Below are positions 7,137 to 14,435 of a stretch of 22,913 nucleotides of DNA, in pieces. A program made the translations under genes and the position numbers. This DNA comes from Actinomycetes bacterium (GTDB taxonomy: Bacteria > Actinomycetota > Actinomycetes > Actinomycetales > Micrococcaceae). The notes under the pieces were generated by a model, which was not told the origin of the DNA, ran no database searches, and saw only the letters and a list, made by a program, of their open reading frames with translations. How positions within the stretch are numbered: the stretch's first letter is position 1; the number at the start of each line of letters is the position of its first letter. The DNA lies in assembly GCA_023426375.1 (NCBI GenBank), contig JAFAAV010000016.1, positions 1-22,913 of the forward strand, written 5' to 3'.

Positions 7137-7982
7137 ATGAGCCCCACCAACGCATCGCAGGCCCCGTCAACGCTGGGTATCGGCATCGACATCGGCGGTA
7201 CCGGCACCAAGGGCGGGATCGTCGATCTCAGCACCGGGGAACTCGTGGGTGAGCGGTTCCGGATTCCCACGCCCAAGCCGGCCACTCCGGAAGCCGTGGC
7301 CAATGTGGTCAAGCAGATCGTTGACGAACTGCAGTCGCGCCCGGGCGCTCCCGCCCCGGACTCCCACGTGGGCATCGTGTTTCCCGCCATCATCAAGGAT
7401 GGTGTGGCGCTGTCCGCTGCGAACGTGGACAAGTCCTGGATCGGCACGGACGTGGACGCTCTCATGACCGAGACCCTCGGGCGCGAAGTCGAGGCCCTCA
7501 ACGACGCCGACGGCGCCGGGCTCGCTGAAGCGTATTACGGCGCCGGCCGCGACAAGACCGGTCTGGTCATGGTCATCACCTTGGGTACCGGCATCGGGTC
7601 GGCCATGATCCTCAACGGCCAGTTGGTTCCCAACGCCGAGCTGGGTCACTTGGAGATCGACGGCCACGATGCTGAAACGAAGGCCTCGGCCGCCGCACGC
7701 GAACGCGAGGACCTGCCCTGGAAGAAGTGGGCCAAGAAGCGCCTGCAGCGCTACTTCTCCCACGTGGAGTTCCTGTTCTCGCCGTCCCTGTTCATCATCG
7801 GTGGCGGTGTGTCCAAGAACTCCGAGAAGTTCGTGCCCTTCCTGGAGCTCAAGACCCCGGTCGAGATTGCCAAGTTGCGCAATAACGCCGGCATTGTGGG
7901 CGCGGCACTGTGGGCCCAGCAGAGCCGCGAATCACAGGCCGCCAAGACCGTGATCGATCCGGACAAGAAGACCAAGAAGTAA
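7137..7982 (+). CDS. ppgK: Polyphosphate glucokinase
   Basis: A ROK-family sugar kinase of 281 residues that phosphorylates glucose using polyphosphate (and usually ATP), a typical actinobacterial route to glucose-6-phosphate. Visible are the phosphate-binding GIDIGGTGTKGG (16-27), the sugar-binding and catalytic LNDADGAGLAEA (121-132), TLGTGIGSAMI (148-158), AELGHLEIDG (167-176) and the C-terminal IGGGVSKN (221-228). The zinc-binding cysteine cluster of ROK repressors is absent, as expected for PpgK. I chose ATG 7137 because GAGAGGA lies six bases upstream; an in-frame ATG at 7092 would add 15 unconserved residues. It is likely in one unit with map and ends at the hairpin at 8001-8044. Confidence 0.93.
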   Translation: MSPTNASQAPSTLGIGIDIGGTGTKGGIVDLSTGELVGERFRIPTPKPATPEAVANVVKQIVDELQSRPGAPAPDSHVGIVFPAIIKDGVALSAANVDKSWIGTDVDALMTETLGREVEALNDADGAGLAEAYYGAGRDKTGLVMVITLGTGIGSAMILNGQLVPNAELGHLEIDGHDAETKASAAAREREDLPWKKWAKKRLQRYFSHVEFLFSPSLFIIGGGVSKNSEKFVPFLELKTPVEIAKLRNNAGIVGAALWAQQSRESQAAKTVIDPDKKTKK

Positions 7983-8000
7983 GAACCCCACACGTAAAGA

Positions 8001-8044
8001 ATCCCGTTGGGTCCGCGGCTTCCCCTCCGCAGTCCCAACGGGAT
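8001..8044. terminator. Terminator hairpin after ppgK
   Basis: ATCCCGTTGGG (8001-8011) pairs with CCCAACGGGAT (8034-8044) over 11 bp. The loop contains a possible inner GCGG/CCGC stem. The tail CTTCGTGTCTTAGTTT is moderately T-rich. It separates ppgK from the convergent sirtuin gene and may work in both directions. Confidence 0.75.
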
Positions 8045-8076
8045 CTTCGTGTCTTAGTTTATGTATCTATGCAGGT

Positions 8077-8991
8077 TCAATCAAGATCACTCAGCAGTTC
8101 ATCTGTCAGCGATCGCAGGAACTCGCCCACGTTGGCGTCGATCTTAACCGTGGCCAGGTGATCGGAACCCGTGACACCGTGATTGACGATCACCACCGGG
8201 ATCCCGTTGTTCGCCGCGCGCCGCACGTATCGCTTACCAGAATTCACCGTCAGTGACGTCCCGGCCACGAGAAGAGCCTCGGCCCGGTCAATCACGTGCT
8301 TGGCATAACGAACGCGTTCCGGCGGCGCGTTCTCACCGAAGAACACCACGTCAGGCTTGAGGATCCCGCCGCACACCGGGCAGTCCAGGATCTCGAAGTG
8401 TTCGGTGTGTTCGATGGTCGCGTCCGCGTCCGGTGCGTACTCGATGTCGTGACGCGTGGCGACGTCGTCGTAGAAGCCGGGATTGAGCGCGTCCAGGCGA
8501 TCGGAGACGACTTGGCGCGGAATCATTGTTGCGCAGCGTGTGCAGATGACTCTCTGATGGGTGCCGTGAAGGTCCAGAACATCAATGCTCCCGGCCTTCT
8601 GGTGCAGCCGGTCGATGTTCTGTGTGATGATTCCCCGCACGATGCCCCGCCGCTCCAACTCAGCCAGAGCGACGTGCGCCGCGGATGACTGCGCGTTGGC
8701 CACGAAATGCCAGCCGAACTGGTTACGTGCCCAGTAGTGGCGGCGCATCCGTTCCGAGCCCATGAACTCCTGATAGGTCATGGGGGTTCGCGGTTTGGCC
8801 TCCGGGCCGCGGTAATCCGGGATACCCGAATCTGTGCTGACACCCGCTCCGGTGAGGACCGCCATGTGCCGGCCCCGCAGAACGGAAGCCGCCGCGGGAA
8901 GTCCAGCGGCGGCGTCGAGCGCGTGCGGATCCGGAAAAAGCGCGGCTTCAACGGGTGCACCGTATCCGGCGCGGATCACCCTGACCGGCAT
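8077..8991 (-). CDS. NAD-dependent protein deacylase, sirtuin family (class II/SIRT4-like)
   Basis: A 304-residue sirtuin, which removes acyl groups from lysines while consuming NAD. Seen in order are GAGVSTDSGIPDYRG (48-62), the NAD-binding TQNIDRLHQKAG (123-134), the catalytic His142 in DLHG, zinc ligands Cys150/Cys153 and Cys204/Cys207, VVFFGE (215-220), GTSLTVNSG (244-252) and VIVNHG (267-272). The STDSGIPDYR form of the first motif recalls class II (SIRT4-type) sirtuins, but I cannot assign the class without a tree. The long, basic to acidic insert between the two cysteine pairs (about 154-203) is notable. The ATG at 8991 overlaps the stop of the upstream peroxiredoxin gene (TGATG), implying translational coupling. 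Confidence 0.93.
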   Translation of the reverse strand: MPVRVIRAGYGAPVEAALFPDPHALDAAAGLPAAASVLRGRHMAVLTGAGVSTDSGIPDYRGPEAKPRTPMTYQEFMGSERMRRHYWARNQFGWHFVANAQSSAAHVALAELERRGIVRGIITQNIDRLHQKAGSIDVLDLHGTHQRVICTRCATMIPRQVVSDRLDALNPGFYDDVATRHDIEYAPDADATIEHTEHFEILDCPVCGGILKPDVVFFGENAPPERVRYAKHVIDRAEALLVAGTSLTVNSGKRYVRRAANNGIPVVIVNHGVTGSDHLATVKIDANVGEFLRSLTDELLSDLD

Positions 8992-9452
8992 CAGTACTGC
9001 TCGAGTTTTGCCAGCGCCTGTTCGAAACGTTCCAGCTGACGAGGCTCCATGACGTCGGACTCGAAGTAGTCCACCACCGTGCCCTGTGAATCCAACACCA
9101 CGGTGTGGCGGTTCGCGTAGCCGCCGTCCTCGGCGAGCACGCCGTAGCGGCGGCTCACTTCACCGTGGGGCCAGAAATCGGACAGCAATTCGAAATCGTA
9201 GGACTCCTGACGCGCGAACGCATCCAGGGTGAAGTAGCTGTCCGTGGAGATGCCCAGCACCTTGGCGTTGTTCTTCTCGAACACCTCGGGATGGTCCTGG
9301 AGGTAGCACAGCTCGCTCGTGCACACGGGCGAGAAAGCGAACGGGAAGAAGATGAGTACTACGGGGGCGCCCTGGAATTGCGAGAGCGTCACCGCTTCAC
9401 CGTGCTGATTGGGCAGGGTGAAATCCGGCGCGGGAGACCCGACGGAGGTCAT
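8991..9452 (-). CDS. ahpE: AhpE-type peroxiredoxin with two cysteines
   Basis: A 153-residue thioredoxin-fold peroxidase that reduces hydroperoxides in the cytoplasm. The start MTSVGSPAPDFTLPNQ is the normal N-terminus of the family. FFPFAFSPVCTSELC (35-49) holds the peroxidatic cysteine Cys44, followed five residues on by Cys49. This CxxxxC spacing resembles PrxQ/BCP enzymes, in which the second cysteine is resolving; M. tuberculosis AhpE has only the first. Hence it is probably an atypical 2-Cys form. An upstream in-frame start would add 54 unconserved residues and run into the DUF3052 gene. AGGAG lies at 9465-9461 on this strand, inside a small hairpin. Family assignment rests on motif and on synteny with the M. 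tuberculosis ahpE-DUF3052-aceE region. Confidence 0.88.
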   Translation of the reverse strand: MTSVGSPAPDFTLPNQHGEAVTLSQFQGAPVVLIFFPFAFSPVCTSELCYLQDHPEVFEKNNAKVLGISTDSYFTLDAFARQESYDFELLSDFWPHGEVSRRYGVLAEDGGYANRHTVVLDSQGTVVDYFESDVMEPRQLERFEQALAKLEQY

Positions 9453-9465
9453 AGGAGCAACTCCT
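9453..9465 (-). promoter_or_regulatory. Hairpin enclosing the ahpE Shine-Dalgarno
   Basis: On the minus strand, AGGAG-TTG-CTCCT directly precedes the ahpE ATG (9452). The first arm is the best Shine-Dalgarno and the second arm is its complement, so a 5-bp hairpin would hide the ribosome-binding site. It may tune translation, but a hairpin this short is weak. Confidence 0.4.
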
Positions 9466-9495
9466 GGCGTGAATAGTTGGTGATCCGGCACGGGG

Positions 9496-9912
9496 TCAGA
9501 AATTGCGCTTGGGTGCCAACCGGGTGACGGACCAATCGGGGGAAACCCGAGCGGTGGTGGTGACGTGCAGACCAGCCGTGGGAGCGGCATCCTGAACGTC
9601 TGCCGGAGAAACATGGCCGTCGCGACCGGACTTGGGAGTCAACAACCAGACCACACCGCCCTCGTCGAGGGTGGTCTGGACGTCGACGAGCTCGTCCACC
9701 AGGTCGCCGTCGCCATCGCGCCACCACAGGATGACCGCGTCCACGACTTCCTGTGCCTCGTCATCGAACAGCTCCGAGCCAATGGTGGCCTCGATCTGGT
9801 CCCGCAACTGAGCGTCGACGTCGTCGTCGTAACCGAACTCCTGGACGTAGTCTCCGTCCTTCAAATTGAGCTGGTCCACCGCGGACTCGTCGGGGGCCTT
9901 TGCCTCGCTCAC
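9496..9912 (-). CDS. DUF3052 family protein
   Basis: An acidic 138-residue cytoplasmic protein with LNLKDGDYVQEFGYDDDVD near the N-terminus, LWWRDGDGDLVDELVDV (about 62-78) and LLTPKSGRDGHVSPADVQDAA (about 90-110). This is the pattern of the actinobacterial DUF3052 family, whose members lie beside aceE in many genomes, including the Rv2239c neighbourhood. I do not know its biochemical function. The start is GTG at 9912, preceded by AAGGAG at a spacing of about 8. It is the first gene of the DUF3052-ahpE-sirtuin unit. The 43-base gap to ahpE has no terminator, so cotranscription is likely. No signal peptide or membrane segment is present. Confidence 0.88.
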   Translation of the reverse strand: MSEAKAPDESAVDQLNLKDGDYVQEFGYDDDVDAQLRDQIEATIGSELFDDEAQEVVDAVILWWRDGDGDLVDELVDVQTTLDEGGVVWLLTPKSGRDGHVSPADVQDAAPTAGLHVTTTARVSPDWSVTRLAPKRNF

Positions 9913-9951
9913 CGTATGTACTCCTTCTTGATGTAGACGTGCTACCGCCCA

Positions 9952-9967
9952 CAGTGCCGATGCACTG
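9952..9967. other. Palindrome CAGTGC-CGAT-GCACTG in the leader of the DUF3052 gene
   Basis: A perfect 6-bp inverted repeat around CGAT lies 40 bases upstream of the DUF3052 start and downstream of its predicted promoter. It would be a 5'-leader hairpin or an operator near the transcription start. No known regulator motif is recognised. Confidence 0.35.
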
Positions 9968-9999
9968 GTGGATGCTGTGGTCGGCGGGATGCCGGACCA

Positions 10000-10027
10000 A
10001 ACATAGAAACGGTGCGATACAAGACAA
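10000..10027 (-). promoter_or_regulatory. Promoter of the DUF3052-ahpE-sirtuin operon
   Basis: Read on the minus strand, TTGTCT (10027-10022) is a good -35, followed after 16 bases by TATGTT (10005-10000), a TANNNT -10. Transcription would start near 9993, giving an 80-base leader that contains the 9952-9967 palindrome. This is the clearest vegetative-type promoter in the window. Confidence 0.6.
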
Positions 10028-10121
10028 CACCGGATTCAATTCTCGTTCAAGCTCCGCGACATGGAAACAGTGGATTCGAATTCTTGTGACGACCCGTGTG
10101 TGACCGGCGGAACCATCGCCG

Positions 10122-10172
10122 AGCGGTATGACCACTGGCCGTTTATGACACGATATGTAGCAAAGCGGTATG
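10122..10172. repeat. Direct repeats AGCGGTATG, 42 bp apart, upstream of aceE
   Basis: AGCGGTATG occurs at 10122-10130 and 10164-10172. The similarity extends downstream (ACCAC versus CCCCAC). The start-to-start distance is 42 bp, four helical turns, so a bound regulator would lie on one DNA face. They are in the 334-base non-coding gap (9913-10246) between divergent DUF3052 and aceE, 75-125 bases before the aceE start. I see no convincing aceE -35/-10 pair; TTGACG at 10191 has no matching -10. Confidence 0.45.
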
Positions 10173-10246
10173 CCCCACAGGGGCACCGATTGACGCTCCT
10201 CGCCGGGCCAACCCCGATCCACGGAGCCGAAGATAGAGAGGTTGAA

Positions 10247-12985
10247 GTGTCTTCATCCAGCAACCACCACATTCTCAGCGGCCTCACCAATAATCTGGAG
10301 GACGCCAATTCCGAGGAAACCCAGGAGTGGATCGAGTCCTTCAAAGGGCTGATCGAGACTCAGGGCACAGAACGTGCGCAGTACATCATGCGCGCCATGT
10401 TGCAGTACGCCGGTGCCCACTCCGTGGGTGTGCCCATGGTGACCACCTCGGACTACGTCAACACCATTCCGGTCGACCAGGAACCGGAATTCCCCGGTGA
10501 CGAGGAAATCGAGCGCCGCTACCGCGCTTTCATCCGTTGGAACGCCGCGGTCATGGTGCACCGCGCTCAGCGTCCCGAAATCGGCGTGGGTGGCCACATT
10601 TCGTCATACGCGGGCGTGGCCACGCTCTACGAAGTGGGCTTGAACCACTTCTTCCGCGGACCCGAGCATCCCGGCGGTGGCGACCAGATTTACTGGCAGG
10701 GTCACTCCTCCCCCGGTAACTACGCGCGCGCCTACTTGGAAGGCCGCCTCACCGAGGAACAGCTGGATGCGTTCCGACAGGAGAAGACCAAGGCTCCCGA
10801 GGGCCTGCCCTCGTACCCTCACCCGCGGTGCATGCCGGACTTCTGGCAGTTCCCCACCGTCTCCATGGGCATTGGGCCCATGAACGCCATTTACCAGGCG
10901 CAGTTCAACCGCTACTTGCACAACCGCGGTATCAAGGACACTTCCGACCAGCACGTGTGGGCTTTCCTCGGTGACGGCGAAATGGACGAGCCGGAAAGCC
11001 GCGGCCTGCTGCAGCTGGCCGCCAACGACAAGTTGGACAACCTGACCTTCGTGGTCAACTGCAACCTGCAGCGTTTAGACGGCCCCGTTCGTGGCAACGG
11101 CAAGATCATCCAGGAATTGGAAGCCTTCTTCCGCGGTGCCGGCTGGAACGTCATCAAGGTCGTCTGGGGCCGCGAGTGGGACGCCCTGCTCGAGAAGGAC
11201 AAGACCGGCGACCTGGTCCGCATCATGAACGAAACGCTGGACGGCGACTACCAGACCTACAAGGCGGAGTCCGGCGGATTCGTGCGCGACCACTTCTTCG
11301 GCAAGTCCCCGGAGACCAAGGAATTGGTTGCCGACCTCTCGGACGATGAGATCTGGAACCTCAAGCGTGGCGCCCACGACTACAACAAGGTGTACGCCGC
11401 GTACAAGGCTGCACTGGAGCACAAGGGCCAGCCCACCGTGATCCTGGCCCAGGCCATCAAGGGCTACGGCTTGGGTTCGCACTTCGAGGCGCGTAACGCC
11501 ACGCACCAGATGAAGAAGTTGACCCTTGATGACCTCAAGGCCTTCCGCGACCGCATGCGCATCCCGATCAGCGATGAGGAGCTCGAGAAGGATTTGTACG
11601 GTGCGCCGTACTACCACCCGGGGCCCGATTCGCCGGAGATCAAGTACATGCTCGAGCGGCGTAAGGAACTGGGCGGCTTCACGCCTGACCGTCCGCACGA
11701 GCAGAAGGAGATCACCCTTCCTTCGGACAAGGCGTTCAAGTCCGCTAAGAAGGGTTCCGGTAAGCAGCTGGCCGCGACCACCATGGCCTTCGTGCGCATC
11801 CTCAAGGACCTGCTGCGCGAGAAGGACTTCGGTCAGCGCATCGTGCCGATCGTTCCGGACGAGGCCCGCACGTTCGGCATGGACTCGTTCTTCCCGACCT
11901 CCAAGATCTACAACCCCAACGGGCAGAACTACCTCTCCGTGGACCGCGAACTGATGCTCGCGTACAAGGAGTCCGAGCAGGGCGTCATCCTGCACCCGGG
12001 TATCAACGAGGACGGCGCAGTAGCTGCGTTCACCGCGGCGGGCACCTCCTACGCCACGCAGGGTGAACCCATGATCCCGTTCTATATCTTCTATTCGATG
12101 TTCGGGTTCCAGCGCACCGGCGACGTGTTCTGGGCCGCAGCTGACCAGTTGGCCCGAGGGTTCATCATCGGCGCCACCGCCGGCCGCACCACGCTGGCCG
12201 GTGAAGGTCTGCAGCACATGGATGGTCACTCGCCACTGTTGGCAGCGACCAACCCCGCTGTGATCCACTACGACCCGGCCTACGGCTACGAGATCGCGCA
12301 CATCGTCAAGCGCGGCATCGAGCAGATGTACGGCACGGGCGACGAGGACCACAACGTCATGTACTACCTCACGGTGTACAACGAGCCCATCCACCAGCCG
12401 GCCGAGCCCGAGAACGTGGATGTCGAGGGGATCATCAAGGGCATCTACTTGCTCAAGCCCGCGGAGAACGAGGGTCCCCGCGCCCAGTTGCTCGCCTCCG
12501 GTGTGGGTGTGCCGTGGGCCATCGAGGCGCAGAAAATCCTCGCCGAGGACTGGGGCGTTTCGGCCGATGTGTGGTCGGTGACTTCGTGGATCAATCTGCG
12601 ACGTGATGCTCAGGCCGCCGAGGAAGAAGCCTTCCTCAACCCGAACGAAGGCGCCCGCACCCCGTACGTGGCCCAGGCACTGGCCGGAGCCACCGGTCCC
12701 GTGGTGGCCACGAGTGACTTCGCTTCCGATCTGCCGGACATGATCCGTCAGTACGTCCCCAACGACTGGGCGTCACTGGGTGCGGACGGGTTCGGTTTCT
12801 CGGACACCCGCGCCGGCGCGCGCCGCTTCTTCAAGATCGACGCTCACTCCATGGTGGTGCGCACGCTGGAGATGCTGGCCAAGCGCGGCGAGGTGGACTG
12901 GTCCGCTCCGGCCCAGGCCATCGACAAGTACGACCTGCTCAACCCGAACGCCGGAACCTCCGGCAACGCCGGTGGCGAGGCCTGA
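10247..12985 (+). CDS. aceE: Pyruvate dehydrogenase E1 component, homodimeric
   Basis: AceE decarboxylates pyruvate with thiamine diphosphate and passes the acetyl group to the lipoyl domain of E2, feeding acetyl-CoA. The 912-residue length fits homodimeric E1p (E. coli 887; Corynebacterium about 920). The thiamine/Mg motif runs from GDGEMDEPES (242-251) to NCNLQRLDGPVRGN (about 271-284). The N-terminal GGHISSYAG, GDQIYWQGHSSPG and C-terminal GEGLQHMDGHSPLLAA stretches are characteristic. I chose GTG 10247 because GAGAGG lies just upstream and the protein then begins VSSSSNHHILSGL like its relatives. The in-frame ATG at 10061 would add 62 unlike residues and cover the regulatory region. The E2 and E3 genes are not in this window. 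It is monocistronic, with a strong terminator. Confidence 0.96.
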   Translation: MSSSSNHHILSGLTNNLEDANSEETQEWIESFKGLIETQGTERAQYIMRAMLQYAGAHSVGVPMVTTSDYVNTIPVDQEPEFPGDEEIERRYRAFIRWNAAVMVHRAQRPEIGVGGHISSYAGVATLYEVGLNHFFRGPEHPGGGDQIYWQGHSSPGNYARAYLEGRLTEEQLDAFRQEKTKAPEGLPSYPHPRCMPDFWQFPTVSMGIGPMNAIYQAQFNRYLHNRGIKDTSDQHVWAFLGDGEMDEPESRGLLQLAANDKLDNLTFVVNCNLQRLDGPVRGNGKIIQELEAFFRGAGWNVIKVVWGREWDALLEKDKTGDLVRIMNETLDGDYQTYKAESGGFVRDHFFGKSPETKELVADLSDDEIWNLKRGAHDYNKVYAAYKAALEHKGQPTVILAQAIKGYGLGSHFEARNATHQMKKLTLDDLKAFRDRMRIPISDEELEKDLYGAPYYHPGPDSPEIKYMLERRKELGGFTPDRPHEQKEITLPSDKAFKSAKKGSGKQLAATTMAFVRILKDLLREKDFGQRIVPIVPDEARTFGMDSFFPTSKIYNPNGQNYLSVDRELMLAYKESEQGVILHPGINEDGAVAAFTAAGTSYATQGEPMIPFYIFYSMFGFQRTGDVFWAAADQLARGFIIGATAGRTTLAGEGLQHMDGHSPLLAATNPAVIHYDPAYGYEIAHIVKRGIEQMYGTGDEDHNVMYYLTVYNEPIHQPAEPENVDVEGIIKGIYLLKPAENEGPRAQLLASGVGVPWAIEAQKILAEDWGVSADVWSVTSWINLRRDAQAAEEEAFLNPNEGARTPYVAQALAGATGPVVATSDFASDLPDMIRQYVPNDWASLGADGFGFSDTRAGARRFFKIDAHSMVVRTLEMLAKRGEVDWSAPAQAIDKYDLLNPNAGTSGNAGGEA

Positions 12986-13047
12986 TCTCATGAGCCATGA
13001 GGTGACGATTGCCGGGCAGCTTTCCCGGTGACCGACACCCCCGGATG

Positions 13048-13092
13048 ACACCGATGCCCGTTCACGTTCTCGTGGACGGGCATCGGTGTTTT
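13048..13092 (+). terminator. Rho-independent terminator of aceE
   Basis: ACACCGATGCCCGTTCACG pairs with CGTGGACGGGCATCGGTGT over 19 bp, with one U-G wobble, around a TTCT loop, and is followed directly by TTTTC. The single wobble pairs only in plus-strand RNA, consistent with terminating aceE and insulating fasR. Confidence 0.9.
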
Positions 13093-13100
13093 CGATGGAC

Positions 13101-13113
13101 TAACCTCGTTCCA
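13101..13113 (+). promoter_or_regulatory. Candidate leaderless promoter of fasR
   Basis: TAACCT (13101-13106) fits the TANNNT -10 consensus and is followed by six bases (CGTTCC) and the fasR ATG at 13113. This is the same geometry as at panB. No Shine-Dalgarno is present, so the transcript is probably leaderless. The -35 region would fall in the 3' arm of the aceE terminator and shows no clear hexamer. Confidence 0.55.
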
Positions 13114-14348
13114 TGGCTTCCGATTCCAAGGGCACTGCGCCCGCAAGACAACGCTCCTCGCGACGAGTGACGTGGCCACTGCGTAATCGGCCGGCAGGAA
13201 GCCCCCACCCGCGCACCCTCGACAACCTCAAGGCCAACCTCGGTCAGGTCTCCACCGTGGCCGTTCAGCGTTTGAGCACGTCACTGCCGTGGTTCTCCCA
13301 ATTGCGTGCCGACGAACGCTCCGAACTCGGGCTCTTGGCCCAACGTGGTATTTCGTCGTTCGTGCGCTGGTACGAGGATCCCCAGGAACCGGTCTGGGTT
13401 CTCACCGAGGTCTTCAAGCAAGCCCCCACCGAGCTCACCCGCTCCATTTCCCTGCAGAACGCATTGCAGGTGCTGCGCATCGTGGTGGACGTGGTGGAGG
13501 AGAAGGTCCCGGAACTCGCACAACCCAGCGATGAAAGTGCGTTGCGCGAAGCAGTGCTGCGCTTCTCCCGTGAGGTGGCCTTCGCCGCCGCTGACGTGTA
13601 CGCCAAGGCCGCTGAGAACCGCGGCTCGTGGGACGCCCGTCTCGAGTCCTTGGTCGTGGACGGGATCCTGCGTGGTGATCGCTCGGACTCCATCCGCTCC
13701 CGCGTGGCAGCCCTCGGGTGGACGGATCAGGGCCAGGTCACGGTCATGGTGGGAACAGCGCCGGCCACCACCGGCCCGGGGAGCGTGGACAAGATCCGAC
13801 GTTCCGCCACGCGGCACGCCGCGGAATGCCTCGTCTCGATCCAGACCGACCGTCTGATTCTCGTACTGGGCGGTGTGACCGATCCGCGACGCGCTCTGCC
13901 CAAGCTCGCATCCGTGTTCGGCGATGGGCCCGTGGTTTTCGGCCCCGCCGTGGACACCGTCTTCGACGCCAAGTACTCGGCCGACCGCGCGTCGGCGGGT
14001 TTCCGAGCGACGTCGGCGTGGCCCCAGGCCCCGAGGCCCGTGGACTCGGAGGATCTGTGGCCCGAGCGCGCCATGTCCGGTGACCCGTTGGCGCTGCGCG
14101 CGATGGTCGACGCCGTATGGGTACCGCTCTCCAATTCCTCGACCGGCCTGGTGGACACCCTCAGTACGTATTTCAGCGTGGGAAATTCGCTCGAGGCGAC
14201 GTCTCGCGAACTGTTCGTCCACGCCAACACCGTGCGTTACCGGCTGCGCAGGGTCTGCGACATCACCGGTTGGGACCCGCTGATCCCCAGGGACGCCTTC
14301 GTATTGCACTGCGCCATGGTTGCGGGGCGACTGAACTCGCCCCAATAG
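13113..14348 (+). CDS. fasR: PucR-type transcriptional regulator of fatty acid synthesis
   Basis: A 411-residue cytoplasmic regulator with an unannotated N-terminal region, a middle GGDEF-like/PucR domain (about 190-290, with TVMVGTAP and DRLILVLGG) and a C-terminal helix-turn-helix. In the HTH, YFSVGNSLEATSRELF and VHANTVRYRLRRV (about 353-382) match the PucR C-terminal signature. The gene lies directly before fabD, as does Streptomyces coelicolor FasR (SCO2386), reported to bind upstream of fabD and activate fabD-fabH-acpP-fabF; by homology and position this should be its orthologue. The basic N-terminal 40 residues are poorly conserved in type. No Shine-Dalgarno precedes the ATG, consistent with leaderless expression. 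The 87-base gap to fabD contains a dyad that may be its target. Confidence 0.9.
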   Translation: MASDSKGTAPARQRSSRRVTWPLRNRPAGSPHPRTLDNLKANLGQVSTVAVQRLSTSLPWFSQLRADERSELGLLAQRGISSFVRWYEDPQEPVWVLTEVFKQAPTELTRSISLQNALQVLRIVVDVVEEKVPELAQPSDESALREAVLRFSREVAFAAADVYAKAAENRGSWDARLESLVVDGILRGDRSDSIRSRVAALGWTDQGQVTVMVGTAPATTGPGSVDKIRRSATRHAAECLVSIQTDRLILVLGGVTDPRRALPKLASVFGDGPVVFGPAVDTVFDAKYSADRASAGFRATSAWPQAPRPVDSEDLWPERAMSGDPLALRAMVDAVWVPLSNSSTGLVDTLSTYFSVGNSLEATSRELFVHANTVRYRLRRVCDITGWDPLIPRDAFVLHCAMVAGRLNSPQ

Positions 14349-14351
14349 CGT

Positions 14352-14376
14352 GGGTTTGTAGGACTCACACAAAGCC
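14352..14376. promoter_or_regulatory. Candidate FasR operator upstream of fabD
   Basis: GGGTTTGT (14352-14359) and ACAAAGCC (14369-14376) form an inverted repeat with 7 of 8 positions paired and a 9-base spacer. It begins four bases after the fasR stop and lies about 60-84 bases before the fabD start. FasR of Streptomyces acts upstream of fabD, so this is the natural candidate site. I do not claim a match to the published motif. Confidence 0.4.
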
Positions 14377-14435
14377 GCACACGCCACTTGGTGGCCCAGA
14401 ACACCCCCGCTGCGCTCTTGATTTGGTGAAATGGG

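Noticed and set aside
10191..10219. TTGACG as a -35 of an aceE promoter
   Set aside because: No acceptable -10 follows at 16-18 bases (CCCGAT at best), so I did not call a promoter there.
10061..10246. Upstream in-frame ATG of aceE adding 62 residues
   Set aside because: The added residues do not resemble E1 N-termini and would cover the repeat-containing control region; GTG 10247 has a good ribosome site.
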